NCBI RefSeq assembly: GCF_014839805.1
Contig: NC_051142.1
Coordinates: forward strand, 16,028,589 to 16,092,588
DNA: 64,000 bases
Source: Manduca sexta
Lineage: Eukaryota > Arthropoda > Insecta > Lepidoptera > Sphingidae
Direction: 5' to 3'
Shown here piece after piece: positions 26,301 through 38,410 of the stretch; the first letter of the stretch is position 1; the number at the start of each line of letters is the position of its first letter. The notes beneath the pieces were generated by a model. The model made no database searches, was not told the DNA's origin, and saw only the letters and a program-made list of their open reading frames with translations. A program made the position numbers and the translations under genes.

Positions 26301-27600
26301 GAAAAACGCTAAAAGAAAGAGTATTTAAAATGACCCTAGCTATAATGTCCTTCGCAAGGAAAACAAAACTAGCATACGAAATTTAAGAAGATAATAAGCC
26401 TGAAATTGACAATACTTGAATAGAGCTAAAGTCATCATGAGATATTGTATGTTTCTAAGAGAAAATGAAAATGACTCTAAATTCCTTCGTACAGGAATAT
26501 AAAACTGTGACACAAATTTTTAATTGAAATAAACAAGCCCTAGACCGACTTGAAAGCCCTAAATGAATGAAGGAAGAAAAAGTATTAACTTGAGAGTTGT
26601 TTAATACACAATATATACTACAACATATATTAAACTTTAAAAATATTTATTCGATTTTTTTTGAAAAAAGAACTTTGACACAGATTCTTTACTGTTTCTG
26701 ATTCGTATTCAAATACGTTAAAGTCAATTTTAGAATTTGCAAGAATCGATTCTCAGATTTTAAGGTATTAAGTGTGTATTATCCCTAGCAAATCAAAAAA
26801 TGATGCTCAACAGGACGAAAAGTTGATACGTTCTAGATGTTGACTTTAATTTCACACACAATATATTAAGTTATATCCGTTAATATATAAATAAGTAACA
26901 TAAAATAAGCTAACTATAGGGTTCTGGCTAGAAATAGGACAAATCCATAGCTAATGCATTAATAACGTAAACAGGGGAATACAAAAATCATACCAGAATA
27001 TTTTATTTTTTCCGAGCGAGAATCAAACTATGATTGATTGTTTCTCATTATTCATTAGTTCTATCATTAACGGGGCTTGTAAGTGAAAACTAGAAAAATA
27101 TATTTAAGGAACAGTTGTCAGCTTTACGTTTCATTAAATACTCTTCGTAATATAACTAACAATAATTTCACAACTACCCTGTACTATTCTTACGAATGTC
27201 TATTTTTTTTAAATCTTATAACTGTTTTAATATATAAAAATACCTGTTTTAAATTCTTAGTAAAAATATTTGAAAGTATATTTTGCTTGCGCAACTGTTA
27301 AACGGTAATGGTATCTATAGAAAGTTACAAAATATCGGATTGTTAAAGTTTATGTAAAAGACAATTATTTTATTCATCAGCCTTACGTTTCACTGTTAAA
27401 ACATTCAATAAGGCAAGGAACCATTGATATATTTGTACTACGCAAGGAACCAAATACACAATAATAATAATAACTATTACATATTATATCTAGTGAACTA
27501 AGTCAATTAATAAATTTAGTTATTGAAAAGTCAGAAATATACATAAAATTTATATATATTTTTTAAATCTTATTACTCAGTACGAAAAACTATAACTCAC

Positions 27601-27700
27601 CTTTCCCGCGAAAAAACACGACACAACACTGACACGTTTCGAACACGATTAAAAAATAAAAAATAAGAGATGCGCTGCGTGCAAAAGACGCGCCACGAAT
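27601..27700 (-). promoter_or_regulatory. Candidate leader exon and promoter of FAR-B
   Basis: On the minus strand, GTGTTTTTTCGCGGGAAAG is followed by a consensus donor GTGAGT (GT at 27600-27599). An arthropod-type initiator TCAGT lies about 30 bases before the donor (27632-27628), and the neighbourhood has more CpG (ACGCGCCACGAAT) than its surroundings. It would splice to the acceptor at 11912-11913. This rests only on motifs; the distance (15.7 kb) is long but not unusual for a first intron. Confidence 0.35.
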
Positions 27701-28761
27701 GACTTGATATCAAATGCAATACTCGATCATTAAGTTGTTTATGGGGACGCACATTAAGACCTCCCTACCCTTTCCAAATTCAAATTTATTCAATTGTTTT
27801 AATTTTATAGATTAAGGACCGTTTTAAAGTTCGAGTAAATTATTTGATAGGAGCATAAATTAAAGTGGGACTTTCATTTGTTTACACATTTACATGTAAC
27901 GATTAGAATTTACTCACAGGTTGTGGATATCCTAAATGGTGTGTTATTTATTTAGATTTCGATGTTTCCGTTTATTTATAACCAAATGTAAATAAACATA
28001 GGCAACCAAAGAAAAAATGATTTTTTATATACTATCTTTGAAAAAAATAGATTAAAATAACAAATATTTGGTTGTAGCTCGAACTGCGTAATAAATTATA
28101 GAAATTCCTATTGCGCAACTTTTCTAACATAAAATTAAATATTAATTCAGATTTTAGCCTGTACTATATGTGTGTGCCAAATATTCATCTTAATCTGTCT
28201 TCGTTTAATTCTTTTATCGTTTTTACGTTACCAACACCAAGATTCTAATAATAAATATTTATAATTTAAGCATTTTATGCCTTCGTCATGCATCAAAATT
28301 TTATATACATTTCAGGTCAGAGAGGATAAACTTATTAAAAACAAATACCTATGTTACTTTATTCCTTCCCAAAGTTCAACATATCACCTTTTGTATTGAA
28401 TCAAAGACATTTATCTCTTTCAAGGTTCGTGTTGCCATTTTATCGTGATCAGATTAGGGGTCTTATTGCATCTAATTTCACCCAACATCCATTTTCAGAC
28501 TTTAGAAATATTTTCATAATCCATATGTACCAAATACATTAAAATGTGTTTCCAAGTATTTTTTTTATTTCAGCCCTCTTTACGCTGGTTTAAAACATTG
28601 TTTTTTTATGGCATATGGCTAATGACGGACAAATGGATGTTAAGTGGTCGCATCCGCTCATAAATATGTGCTCTTGCAGATGAATATGCCGCCACTTCTA
28701 GAGAAATGATTAGCTTTTAAAATGGAGGTCGTGAACAGCTGTCATAAGAGGCGACGACTGC

Positions 28762-29690
28762 CAACTTTATTTGTCAAGATATTTTCCTTAACAGAATCTG
28801 GGCAACCCCATGACAGAAGACAGAAATATTTTTCAAATTTTAAAATTTATTTATTTCCCAAACTGTCAACTTTATTTGTCAAGATATTTTCCTTCACGGA
28901 ATTTGAGCAACCCCATGACAGAAGACAGAAATATTTTTCAAATTTTAAAATTTATTTATTTCCCAAACTGTCAACTTTATTTGTCAAGATATTTTCCTTC
29001 ACGGAATTTGAGCAACCCCATGACAGAAGACAGAAATATTTTTCAAATTTTAAAATTTATTTATTTCCCAAACTGTCAACTTTATTTGTCAAGATATTTT
29101 CCTTCACGGAATTTGAGCAACCCCATGACAGAAGACAGAAAAATTTTTAAATTTTAAAATTTATTTATTTCCCAAACTGTCAACTTTATTTGTCAAGATA
29201 TTTTCCTTCACGGAATTTGAGCAACCCCATGACAGAAGACAGAAATATTTTTCAAATTTTAAAATTTATTTATTTCCCAAACTGTCAACTTTATTTGTCA
29301 AGATATTTTCCTTCACGGAATTTGAGCAACCCCATGACAGAAGACAGAAATATTTTTCAAATTTTAAAATTTATTTATTTCCCAAACTGTCAACTTTATT
29401 TGTCAAGATATTTTCCTTCACGGAATTTGAGCAACCCCATGACAGAAGACAGAAATATTTTTCAAATTTTAAAATTATTTATTTCCCAAACTGTCAACTT
29501 TATTTGTCAAGATATTTTCCTTCACGGAATTTGAGCAACCCCATGACAGAAGACAGAAATATTTTTCAAATTTTAAAATTTATTTCTTTCCCAAACTGCC
29601 AATTTTATTCGCGGAATTTGGGCAGCTCGATGACAGGAAACAGAAATATATTTAGAATTTTGTAATTTATTTATTTCTCATAATAATTAC
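28762..29690 (+). repeat. Minisatellite, 105-bp unit, about 8.5 copies
   Basis: Units start at 28762, 28867, 28972, 29077, 29181, 29286, 29391, 29495 and 29600 (CAACTTTATTTGTCAAGATA). Copies are nearly identical; two lost one base, and the outer ones are the most diverged (28762 and from about 29585), as expected if unequal exchange homogenises the middle. Because 105 is a multiple of three, long repetitive frames of 114-142 residues cross it. They shift at the one-base losses and lack any protein-like feature, so I do not call them genes. Confidence 0.92.
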
Positions 29691-31323
29691 ATACTTTATA
29701 TTGGTCCCTCGGCGCACAAAAAAGATATAACCCGTATTTTAAACGTCATATATAAATATTATAGTATATATTTGGTATGCAAGTTTGACCGATGCGTTAC
29801 TGCCTAGGATCCGCATAGAGGTTTCCCGACTTCGCACACCCGCCCATGTTATCAACTAATACAAAAAAACACACATCACGCCTTTATTTCCGATGAGGTA
29901 GGTAAAGGCGCTACTATTAAGCTTTATTAGGTTTTTCTTCGTAATATAAGCCTTGGGTCTGGAACGACAAGCAATAGTCTACCTTGTTATATCATGGGAT
30001 GGAACATTGGTGAAAAATAGGTACTAGTAATAAACACTCATAAGTTTGGCATAATAAAATGCTGCGTAACTGGAATAATTGTTAACTTTATTACACAATT
30101 TTGCTGTTAACTTTATTTGCTTTATCAAAGCGAACTATTAATTTGTTAATTTATTTCCCTAATTATTTATTCCTGGATATACTTGTTTAATTATGATTAG
30201 GCTTATTTATTAGCTAAATTACTTTATTAGTAAATGCGCAAAATTTATTTCTAACTACGATAATTATAGTCAATTGGAATACTTTATTTATTCTAAATAC
30301 ATTAAATGTCATGTCAATGACTTGGCCCGTTTAAAATTCCTACTGGCATTCCGGAATAAGAAATAGCCTATAATAAATAAATTTGGAATATGACCTAACT
30401 ATCTGCTAGATTGAATTAAAATCCATCGAACAAATTTTGAGTTTACTTTGACAAATTTGTTATGTATACTGATTCCCGATCGTCGGTTCCTCTACTCGCA
30501 AATCTACCGATGCTTTTATTATTTCATTGTTATTACTTCTGTATGACTAATATCTGCAGTGATTACAATTAATTGTAATTAGTGAAAGCGATAGTTAACT
30601 TTCAATTAGGGAAATTTAATTGCATTGGGTATTTTGGTGAGGATTCCGACCGCGTTGAAATCTTTTGAATAGCCCAACGTCAACGCCTAACTGTTTCTTT
30701 TTTATTATTGAAATACTTATAGATTACTTACGAGTAATTTAGATAAATGACTGAGCCGTAAGTTACGCGTATATCTCCATGACGTCTGGGTATTTTGTCA
30801 AATTAAAGCAATCTTGCTACGTCATTTACTAAGAAATACACAATCACAATACATGATTGTCTATGTAAAAAAATATTTACATCTTCGATTCATAAAGTTC
30901 GTTATATGTTTTACCAGTGGTTTCGCTTGGATGATAGAATTTTCCCGAAATAAAAGACCAGCTATATATTTTCCAGAATAAAAGGTAGCCTATATCCTTC
31001 CCACGGTCTCAAGTTATTATTTTTATCATAATCCAATTCATACCCATGTAAGTTTTAGGTTTATAGCACTAAGATAAACCGACAAACGTGAAGGGAATGT
31101 TCTTTGACAAACATATGAATAAATTAAGCCGAAATTTCGATATCCCACCTAGAACTGAATTATAAATGATTACTATCATTTTGGCATTTTATTTTATTTT
31201 CATGTGGCATTTTAACGTCCATGGTAAAGGTTGTGACGTCCAACAATTTTAAGCTTAGTTTATGTCCCATTGAGCTTAGTGGGTGTCTTATACATTGATG
31301 TTATTGCGCGATCTATTTACGTT
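29691..31323. other. Intergenic DNA with SINE and LINE remnants
   Basis: A short SINE B tail relic lies at about 29868-29925 (CATCACGCCTTTATTTCCGA). About 30900-31090 looks like a LINE 3' tail (GGTAGCCTATATCCTTCCCA). The rest is AT-rich with no gene seen. Confidence 0.4.
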
Positions 31324-31545
31324 GCTAGTGGTGGGATATAATTCATATAAGCCTGGATATCGACCACTGTACAGAAGGTGTTAACATCGGACATAGTTGC
31401 CCAAGTGTGTCACGTTTCGAGATCAGCCTGTGTATCCGATTCTAACAGGCCGTCGTATTTCTCGACAGCCGAGGGATAATCTTCTCTCGTCAGTTGACAT
31501 TCTATTGGACCTCACTCCGTTACCACTTAGTGCAGTGCATCACAA
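31324..31545 (+). repeat. R4 copy
   Basis: Starts GCTAGTGGTGGGATATAATT and carries GATCAGCCTGTGTATCCGAT and GTTGACATTCTATTGGACCT, in the same orientation as the copy inside FAR-B. Confidence 0.65.
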
Positions 31546-31621
31546 CACCTTGCACATATAAAAAAATTCAGTATCAGAAGTATTACATTTTGTTTCGGAC
31601 TCAAAAAAAAATAATCCTAAA

Positions 31622-31868
31622 ACCACATCGCGCCTAAAAAGGTGATGTCTAAAGGTGGAACCAGCTCACTTATTTTTTACCGTGTTTGGTCTGTCTATAA
31701 AGTAATAGGATCCGAGCCTATCGTACTATCAAACACAAATTCAAGACTCCAGGCTGATACTGAATAGAAATACCCAAATATCACTTTGCCCGACCAATTA
31801 TTCGTGCCCAGGACCCCTGAGTAGTTTCGTACAGCGCATGCAAAAACCTACTCAACTGAGGCAGTATT
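31622..31868 (-). mobile_element. SINE B copy
   Basis: Family blocks CAAGACTCCAGGCTGATACT, GAATAGAAATACCCAAATAT and CACTTTGCCCGACC, with a mutated box B (TTATTCGTGCCCAGG on plus) and the head relic AACTGAGGCAGT. Minus-strand orientation, like the other SINE B copies. Confidence 0.75.
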
Positions 31869-32540
31869 ATTTTTCAATTTATTTTTAACCAAGTTAATAG
31901 AAAAACTGTTTAATATTTTTATATTTAAAATTTTTGTTCAATAACGCCATCTAGTGAAAGCCTTGGACAGTATATAAACTAAACGTGTATTCTATTGTCC
32001 AAAACTCTAAATCCTACGTAACGCCGGGTTATTAAACTGTGATCAGCTAAATAGTTCGACATGTGTCTTAGAGATGGCACTGTGTATATTAAATTATAAT
32101 TATCTGTCAGAGATTTTATGCATGCAAGAAAATAATATTAAGATAATATGCATTCTATGCAATCGTGTCAAATATTGATTAATACTATGAATTTAATTAT
32201 TAATAATAAGTTTCTAATATATGTATATAGTATGCTATTAATAGTCAATGAACTTTTTAATAATAAATATTAAACATGCTAAGAAAGGAGTCATTAGAAT
32301 GCATCTGCATGTTTGGTGAGTTTAGTAAATTATAGTTTAATCCGGAAAATATTTGGAATTTCGTCATAATCATAATCAAGGTAAGCGTTTGTAAGTCCAC
32401 CACTGAACAAAGGCCTCCCCTAAATAATTTTAGACCCACCTGTTAAAAGCGGGAAGAACCTATCCACCTAAGGACAAAACCCCCAGAATCTAAAAACCTT
32501 ATGTACTTTTAAAAAAAGCAAATTTACTATTACAAACTCA

Positions 32541-32781
32541 CCCCCTTATTCATAAACGTTATTTATCGAAGGACGGAGCATTGCTGTGATAACAAGTCTG
32601 TTTCTAAGTGCTGACGGCATGGCAACCTTCGCAGGGCGTAGACATAGGGCCGTTGTGATTGGCTAATATTGAGATACAACTTGAATCTAGTTGGTTGTCA
32701 GATAAACAAAGCTGAAAAACAGACTTGTTATCACAGCTTTACTCAGTCCTTAGTTAAATAACGTCTATGAATAAGGGGGTT
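32541..32781. repeat. M2 MITE copy 1
   Basis: About 240 bp with long terminal inverted repeats: ACCCCCTTATTCATAAACGT at the left and ACGTCTATGAATAAGGGGGT at the right. The inner arms (TGATAACAAGTCTGTTTC and its complement) also pair. No coding capacity; a foldback MITE. Confidence 0.85.
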
Positions 32782-35546
32782 ATTATTTACGGTTGGTGCA
32801 ATAACCGTCTTTAGGAATCAAATCGCAAAGTTGAGTTTGTCAAGTTTAAACTTATATACCTAGATACCTTACTTGCAAGTTTGTACAGAACCCTGGCTGC
32901 GAGTGTCCAACTCGCACTTAACCGGTTTTTTATCTGATGCGGCCAGTACTTATTTACAATCATCTTCCTGTCCTTATCATATTGTAAAGGCGAGCTGGCA
33001 AAACACTTTTGCAAGCATGTTGCAATAAGTTCTTCGCTTACTTTACACGATGTGCCTTGATGCCAATCTCTTTTACAGAATCCGGTTTGACGTAAATGGT
33101 CTTACAAAAATCTACACAAATTACCAGGGATTCGAACCCAGGACCTTGCAATATACTCCATATAAGAACTAGCCCAAGAAAGTGTAATATGTACAGTGTA
33201 TTCTAAGCAAGTATCACTAAGTCAATATGAATAGATACAAAAACGATACTAATCGTAGCGACCATATGCCTTTCGGTGTTGTATTTCTAGAATATTCCCA
33301 AATTAATTTATAAGTAAATAATAGCTCTTGTAGACATTATGGTGAATAGTGTACTAACATTATATGAAAAGTAGGAAACATGCGCAAGGCAGGGCGGTGA
33401 AAGTGACCACGCTTCATTACACGACGGTAGTGTCGTGATGCATCGTGTATCGATATCGATGATTTAGCTGTAGAATGGTAACAACTCATAATCACAAAGG
33501 AGTCAAGAATGCTATCGGCTATAAGGATAGAAATGGAATTTAGAAAAGGGTGAAAGTTTGTAAGCCACAAGAAACCTCACTTATCACACGAGATGCCACG
33601 GCAAGCCCTCACTTCACGATAGTGTTTTAACATGAATTGTCACGGCAAGCTCTGCTTCAGGATAATTTTTAAGACATAACGGTGTACACTACCCAGGTCC
33701 AATCGAAAATAAGGTCGGCATGTTAACAGCCCAACCGAGTGACCAAGGAATATCAAGGCCGAGAAGGCACCACCTATAATGTTCTTTCAAAGAAGGAGGG
33801 CAACATCAACTACTCACCGATTTTGTAGATGAAGTGACAAGCGCACGCCTCTGTGGAGGTCCGGGATGCCAAGCGATGCTCGAGTTCCCATCTAGTTGGC
33901 AGGAGAAAGTGCAAGCTTCGGTGAGGAGGAGTAGAAAAGTTTCAGGAATTGGGGGTAATAAACATAATGAAATATAAATGAATAGCTTTATGATATCATA
34001 ACGCTTTCATGTTGGAGATAAGTATGTCTACAGTATTGCTCTATAATTTTATCCAGGTCCAAATATCGGTTATCAGGTATCATTCATTGCATTTGACAAT
34101 CATTGCAGCTACTCGGTCATTGAACCTACCGCCCGTTTATTCTGAACCCGCCCACTACACTGGCATTGCCCGAATTACTAATACTGAATCTTATCAGTGG
34201 AATTCCCACATCCTTTTCACTTATCAATTACTTATTTATTATTTTATTATATTAATAGGTTAATAATAATTATTTAATTTGTTTGTAACAGTCACAATTT
34301 AGGCTCATATTTTGCAGTGCAATCTAGATTAAGTACTAACCCAAGCTATAGTGATTATTATATGTTTTGATTGTATTTATTGCATCACTTATATAAATAA
34401 AAAAATAATAACCTTATTATGGTTAGGAAAAATATATCTCTAACCCTTTGAGTTCTTTATTTATTCTTCTCCTTCAGGTGCCTCTCTATTATTGAAGTTT
34501 AGCAGTAATTTCCTTGTAGTTCTTCTTGTCTGTGGGAACAGTTCTACGTTCTATTTTGAGTTATCCGCGGCTAGTGGGAACGGTTCTAAGTTCTATGTTG
34601 AAGGGCTCCTTTTGCCGCACTTAGCCTGTGGTAGGTCGGGACGTTGTACGTGGTATGCCAGTTATGGGTCTAGCCAGCCCAACTACTTTTTGAAGCGTAG
34701 AATCTTCCTGGTTCCGATGGGAAGAGTTTTTCAAGCGTTTTTATTCCGATATCCTGTTTATTGCAAATCCATTATTTTCTTCTCCCTCCTACCTCTCTTT
34801 TTGTACAAATTTTCTTTTTATTTACTATACAACAATTTTGTTTATAATAACAAAATAACTCATAATTGTTTTAGTAGTTATTCGGGTTATAAATAGATAG
34901 TTTGAGATTTAAGACAAAAAAAATATTCTTCTGCTAAAATAATATCTTTATCATGTAACGTAAAAGCCCGCGCAAACTTTTATCCGAAGTAATTCGTTCC
35001 AAATTATTTTTTTTTAATTATAATTTTTTATTTTCCATTTATTTGTCGATATCACGTACATCACTATCGTAGAGCTGGTTCTGTTATGTGTATGTAGCAA
35101 CATTACGTCAGAACCATCCATTCAGCTAACATTACACACATTTTTAAAGTCGGCTAAATGATTAGCAAATACCTCTGTTTTGTAATAGTAGATGCTAGGT
35201 TTCTCACGTGCGTCTGTAGATGACATTGTTTTGTCTATTCCTATCAAGCAACATTGAGCCGTATTGTGTTCCGGTTAGAATATTTACTTCTATAATTAGT
35301 AAATATTCTAATTGAGTAGCAGACTTAATAGTCCACTGAACAATAAAAGTTATAATATGTCCTAACTAATTAATAATGAAATTATTGGAATGTATTTAAT
35401 AATTAAGTATGTAGATAAATCACACTTTTTTTTTCAAATGATTTAACATTGAGTTTCTTATGTTTACACGGACAATGATTAGATAAGATCTAATTACTGT
35501 TTGTATGATAAATCAGTGGCTAAGTGGATTAGTGAAGGTAGTTTTC
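32782..35546. other. Intergenic DNA, no gene supported
   Basis: Contains a box-B-like relic on minus (GGATTCGAACCCAGGACC, about 33129) and a moderately GC-rich stretch at 33340-33960 without a readable frame. A 134-residue open frame at 34492-34896 begins with TTG rather than ATG and has no recognisable domain. A perfect 14-bp hairpin (TTAGAATATTTACT at 35275-35288, pairing with 35298-35311) lies near the end. Confidence 0.4.
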
Positions 35547-35549
35547 TTA

Positions 35550-35773
35550 TACGTACTCAGCAAAGTGACCCCACTGCACCTGATGGTAAGTGGAGTGGGG
35601 TCCAATAGAATGTCGACTGACGAGAGAGGGACACAATTATTCCTTGTTAAAGCCGGATACACACAGTCTGATTCCGGAACGCGACACACTTGCGTGGGCC
35701 GTTGTGACGGGTTGTAACGCCTTGTGTCCGGTGGTCGCTATTTGGGTGGATATAAAATATATCCTACCACCAG
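35550..35773 (-). repeat. R4 copy, reversed
   Basis: Contains GTGGAGTGGGGTCCAATAGA and AATGTCGACTGACGAGAG, ending in GGATATAAAATATATCCTAC. The ATG-like frames across it are repeat-derived. Confidence 0.65.
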
Positions 35774-36243
35774 CAAATTGTTTATAAATAAAGCTTATAA
35801 TATAAGTAACTGTCGCAATACAGAGCTGTTTTTTCATTGCTTTACATGATAAAACAAGCTTCTCGTTCGCCCGATGGTAAGCGGTACGACCGCCCATAAC
35901 TAGTAGAAACACCAACCAACACTTTGAATTACAAAGTATTGTCCGGTATTTCATTGCGCTCGCCATCCCAAGACATGAGATATTAAGTCTTATTTTATCC
36001 TGTAGTTACCCAGGCTACAATGTTCTTCAAACCGGAACACAACAATGCCTACACATTGCTGCTTGGCGGCAGAAATAGATATTGCGGTGGTACCTACCCA
36101 GGCGAATTCTCACATATGAGAGACCTACCAGTAAATCATCAATCAAATATCCGGGCGGATATAAAAATATATCCCTCCATCAGCAAATTGTTTAAAAGTA
36201 AAGCCTGTAATAATAAGTGACAGTCGCAATACAGAGCTTTGTG
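35742..36243. repeat. Composite: R3 flanked by about 90-bp direct repeats
   Basis: The sequence at about 35748-35827 (GGATATAAAATATATCC, then CAGCAAATTGTTTATAAATA, then GTCGCAATACAGAGCT) recurs diverged at about 36157-36237 in the same direction. A near-complete forward R3 (35857-36133, GCTTGGCGGCAGAAATAGAT) lies between. The outer left repeat includes the end of the R4 copy. Confidence 0.7.
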
Positions 36244-36589
36244 ATGCAAATATATCATTGTACACGTGATTGATCTTCAAAAGAGCGACTTTGGAACATC
36301 ATCGCTCAGTAGTAGAATAATTATCAGGCAGAAGCGATTAAATATGTGAGAGGCACAGTGAAACAGGCAGAAATTTCCATATCTACCTATATATAATTAT
36401 CGGGCAGAAGTAATTGATCGGACGGGAGGTTCAGCGAGGCATTCAGAACTGGCTTGACTGATTCTTTTTTTGTTGTGTTCCTAATTATCAGAACGTGGTT
36501 TATATCAAAGAATATTTTTAACAATCAACGGGATAAGTTGCCAATTTGGATGTTATTTTCCGAATCTTCGAAATCACCCACCGTTAGTT

Positions 36590-36632
36590 AAAATTATCCT
36601 ATGATCCTGCTGGAGGATCATAGGATAATTTT
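36590..36632. repeat. Perfect hairpin, 19-bp arms, 5-nt loop
   Basis: AAAATTATCCTATGATCCT (36590-36608) pairs exactly with 36614-36632 around the loop GCTGG. It is unrelated in sequence to the hairpins at 15019 and 25702 but of the same size. Confidence 0.8.
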
Positions 36633-37199
36633 GAACCCCATAGGTAGCGTTATTTTAAAGACTTAAAAAGAAGAAGATGAAAGGTAGTTTACATAAAATG
36701 TGGTCTATGGCAGGGCAACGTCTGTTGGGTACACTATTATATTATAATTCTCTTTGGTCAGAAGAGACCACGGTCAAGCCACACTACATGGTTGGCCGAC
36801 ACCAACTATCCGTAGTATTGTAATGCTCTTTGACACCAACTCTACAAAACATACAACTTTCGTCATTCTTTTATCTCTCAAAACAAACGCATCTTCAAGT
36901 CAAACAAGATTGACAACTGTAACTTTCATTTGTTTTTATCAGTGAAATTAACTAAGGTCAAAGAACAGCAAACACGGGACATAGATATATAGCTATTTTT
37001 CGTGCACCAACTTCACTTTTTCTGATTTTATGAGTCAGTCTTTAGAAATATTGTCACAAACAAATGGGATTTGTTGTTATCAGTTAATGTCTTTAAATGA
37101 AAGCTGCGTCCCAATAGATAGCCTTCCGGTAACAGAAGTTTTTAGTAATGCTGTAAGTAGTGATCTATACAGGAGTATTTTGACATTGACTTACTAAAT

Positions 37200-37502
37200 G
37201 GTGTGAGGGGCAATAGCCTAGTTGAGTGTGGAACGGATTGTCGAAAAGAATGTCCAAAGGCACCAATCTCTGACATTTCTAAAATGTTGTGTGTATTCTT
37301 TGTTAATTATCGCTTGCTAGTGAAGGAAAACATCGTGAGGAAACCTGGATACCAGAGCAATTCTCTATAGGAATTTTGAGGGTGTATGAAGTCTATCAAT
37401 CCGCACTAGGCCAGCGGGGTTAACTGAGGCTAATCCCTCTCAGTAGTAGAGGAGCCCGACTAGCAGTGAGACGGTATAAAATACAGGGCTAATATTATAA
37501 TA
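37200..37502 (+). mobile_element. SINE A copy, full length but diverged
   Basis: Box A relic CAATAGCCTAGTTGAGTGTG, body GGAAAACATCGTGAGGAAAC, and the 3' end ATACAGGGCTAATATTATAA. Plus-strand orientation. Confidence 0.75.
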
Positions 37503-37504
37503 TA

Positions 37505-38211
37505 TTACTAAACTAGCTTCCGCTCGCAGCTTCCTCCGCGTGGATTTCGGACTTCAAAAATGGAGCCGGTCGCGAACGTTCGAGAATGTTCGTTTTACGA
37601 AGCTACTCGCTAGGTGATTCGCTAGCCTCTAGGTGCCAAGCAAGCCGCCTGCCTGTGCGTTCGCGACCTTATATATATACAAAAATAATCCTTATAGCAT
37701 GATTCAGTATTCACGCATGATGGCTTATTATTAGCGTATTTCATGTATAACTTTGGTGTTTCTATACCGATTTCTATGATTCTTTTTATGGAATATTTAA
37801 TAATGTTAACTTTTTTAATTAGGAATGACTGAGAGTCTTATAAACGTAAGAGTAGACAAATATAATGAGAAAGCTTCGAACTGCTAAGCTATCGGGAGTT
37901 ACACGTGTTATTGTGAGTCAACCATAAAAGATAGACATATGCTGTCGTGGGATATTTTTTACATAATTTTTAGGAGAACATTTCCGTCATACATGATTTT
38001 TGTGTAGCTTTAACCATTAAGGTTGCACACGCGACGGAAGCTTAAAAAATGGAGTAACTTCTCCCGTTTTCCCAAAATTTCCCTTAACTGCTCTGCTCCT
38101 ATTAATTGTAGCGTGATGTTTTCATACTATAACCAGCACAGGAGTATGACAAATAATGGTACCAAGTTTCGTTAAAATCCGTCGAGTAGTTTTTGTTTCT
38201 ATAACGGTTAT

Positions 38212-38252
<41 letters not shown>

Positions 38253-38253
38253 A

Positions 38254-38286
<33 letters not shown>

Positions 38287-38410
38287 AAAATTTTACTAAT
38301 TGCATTTTTGGCGTCAGTATCGATCCCTAATCACCCCCTGATAGTTATTTTGGAAATATATTTCATGTACAGAATTGACCTCTCTACAGATTTATTATAA
38401 GTATAGATGA
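37505..38410. mobile_element. Degraded LINE- or Helitron-like element ends with a CAGA microsatellite
   Basis: At 37505-37540, on the minus strand, the sequence ends GCTGCGAGCGGAAGCTAGTT, like the CTAG-terminated 3' ends of lepidopteran Helitron-type repeats. From about 38000 a LINE-tail-like stretch (GTTAAAATCCGTCGAGTAGT) leads into a CAGA tandem run at 38212-38287 and ends near TTTATTATAAGTATAGATGA. Class assignment is tentative. The minus-strand frame with repeated SVCL units is only the microsatellite. Confidence 0.5.

Larger units (their letters stand above)
11912..27600. other. Long non-coding stretch upstream of the FAR-B start: probable leader intron plus repeats
   Basis: No coding exon recognised in 15.7 kb. 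If the leader exon proposed at 27.6 kb is right, all of it is the first intron of FAR-B. It holds three SINE B copies, one SINE A, two R3 copies, an M1, two copies of an unclassified repeat (R5), two LINE fragments and two hairpins, listed separately. About 12600-12680 has a threefold imperfect motif (ACCCCCGTGAAATAGGTAAT, then TATCCCCGCGAAATTAAT, then TTACCCCCACG) of unknown origin. About 23400-23590 resembles a LINE or Helitron tail. The remainder is AT-rich without visible function. Confidence 0.5.

Noticed and set aside
28722..29534. Repetitive proteins of 114-142 residues
   Set aside because: They exist only because the tandem unit is 105 bp; frames break where units lose one base.
28762..29690. 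CRISPR-like regular array
   Set aside because: Units are contiguous with no distinct spacers, and the genome is animal.
34492..34896. 134-residue open frame
   Set aside because: Starts with TTG, with no ATG context, no recognisable domain and low-complexity Phe/Tyr/Leu-rich content typical of AT-rich non-coding DNA.
35505..35966. Overlapping frames of 65-109 residues
   Set aside because: All lie in R4 and R3 repeat sequence and recur in other copies with stops.
38102..38305. Minus-strand frame with repeated SVCL
   Set aside because: It is the translation of the CAGA microsatellite.
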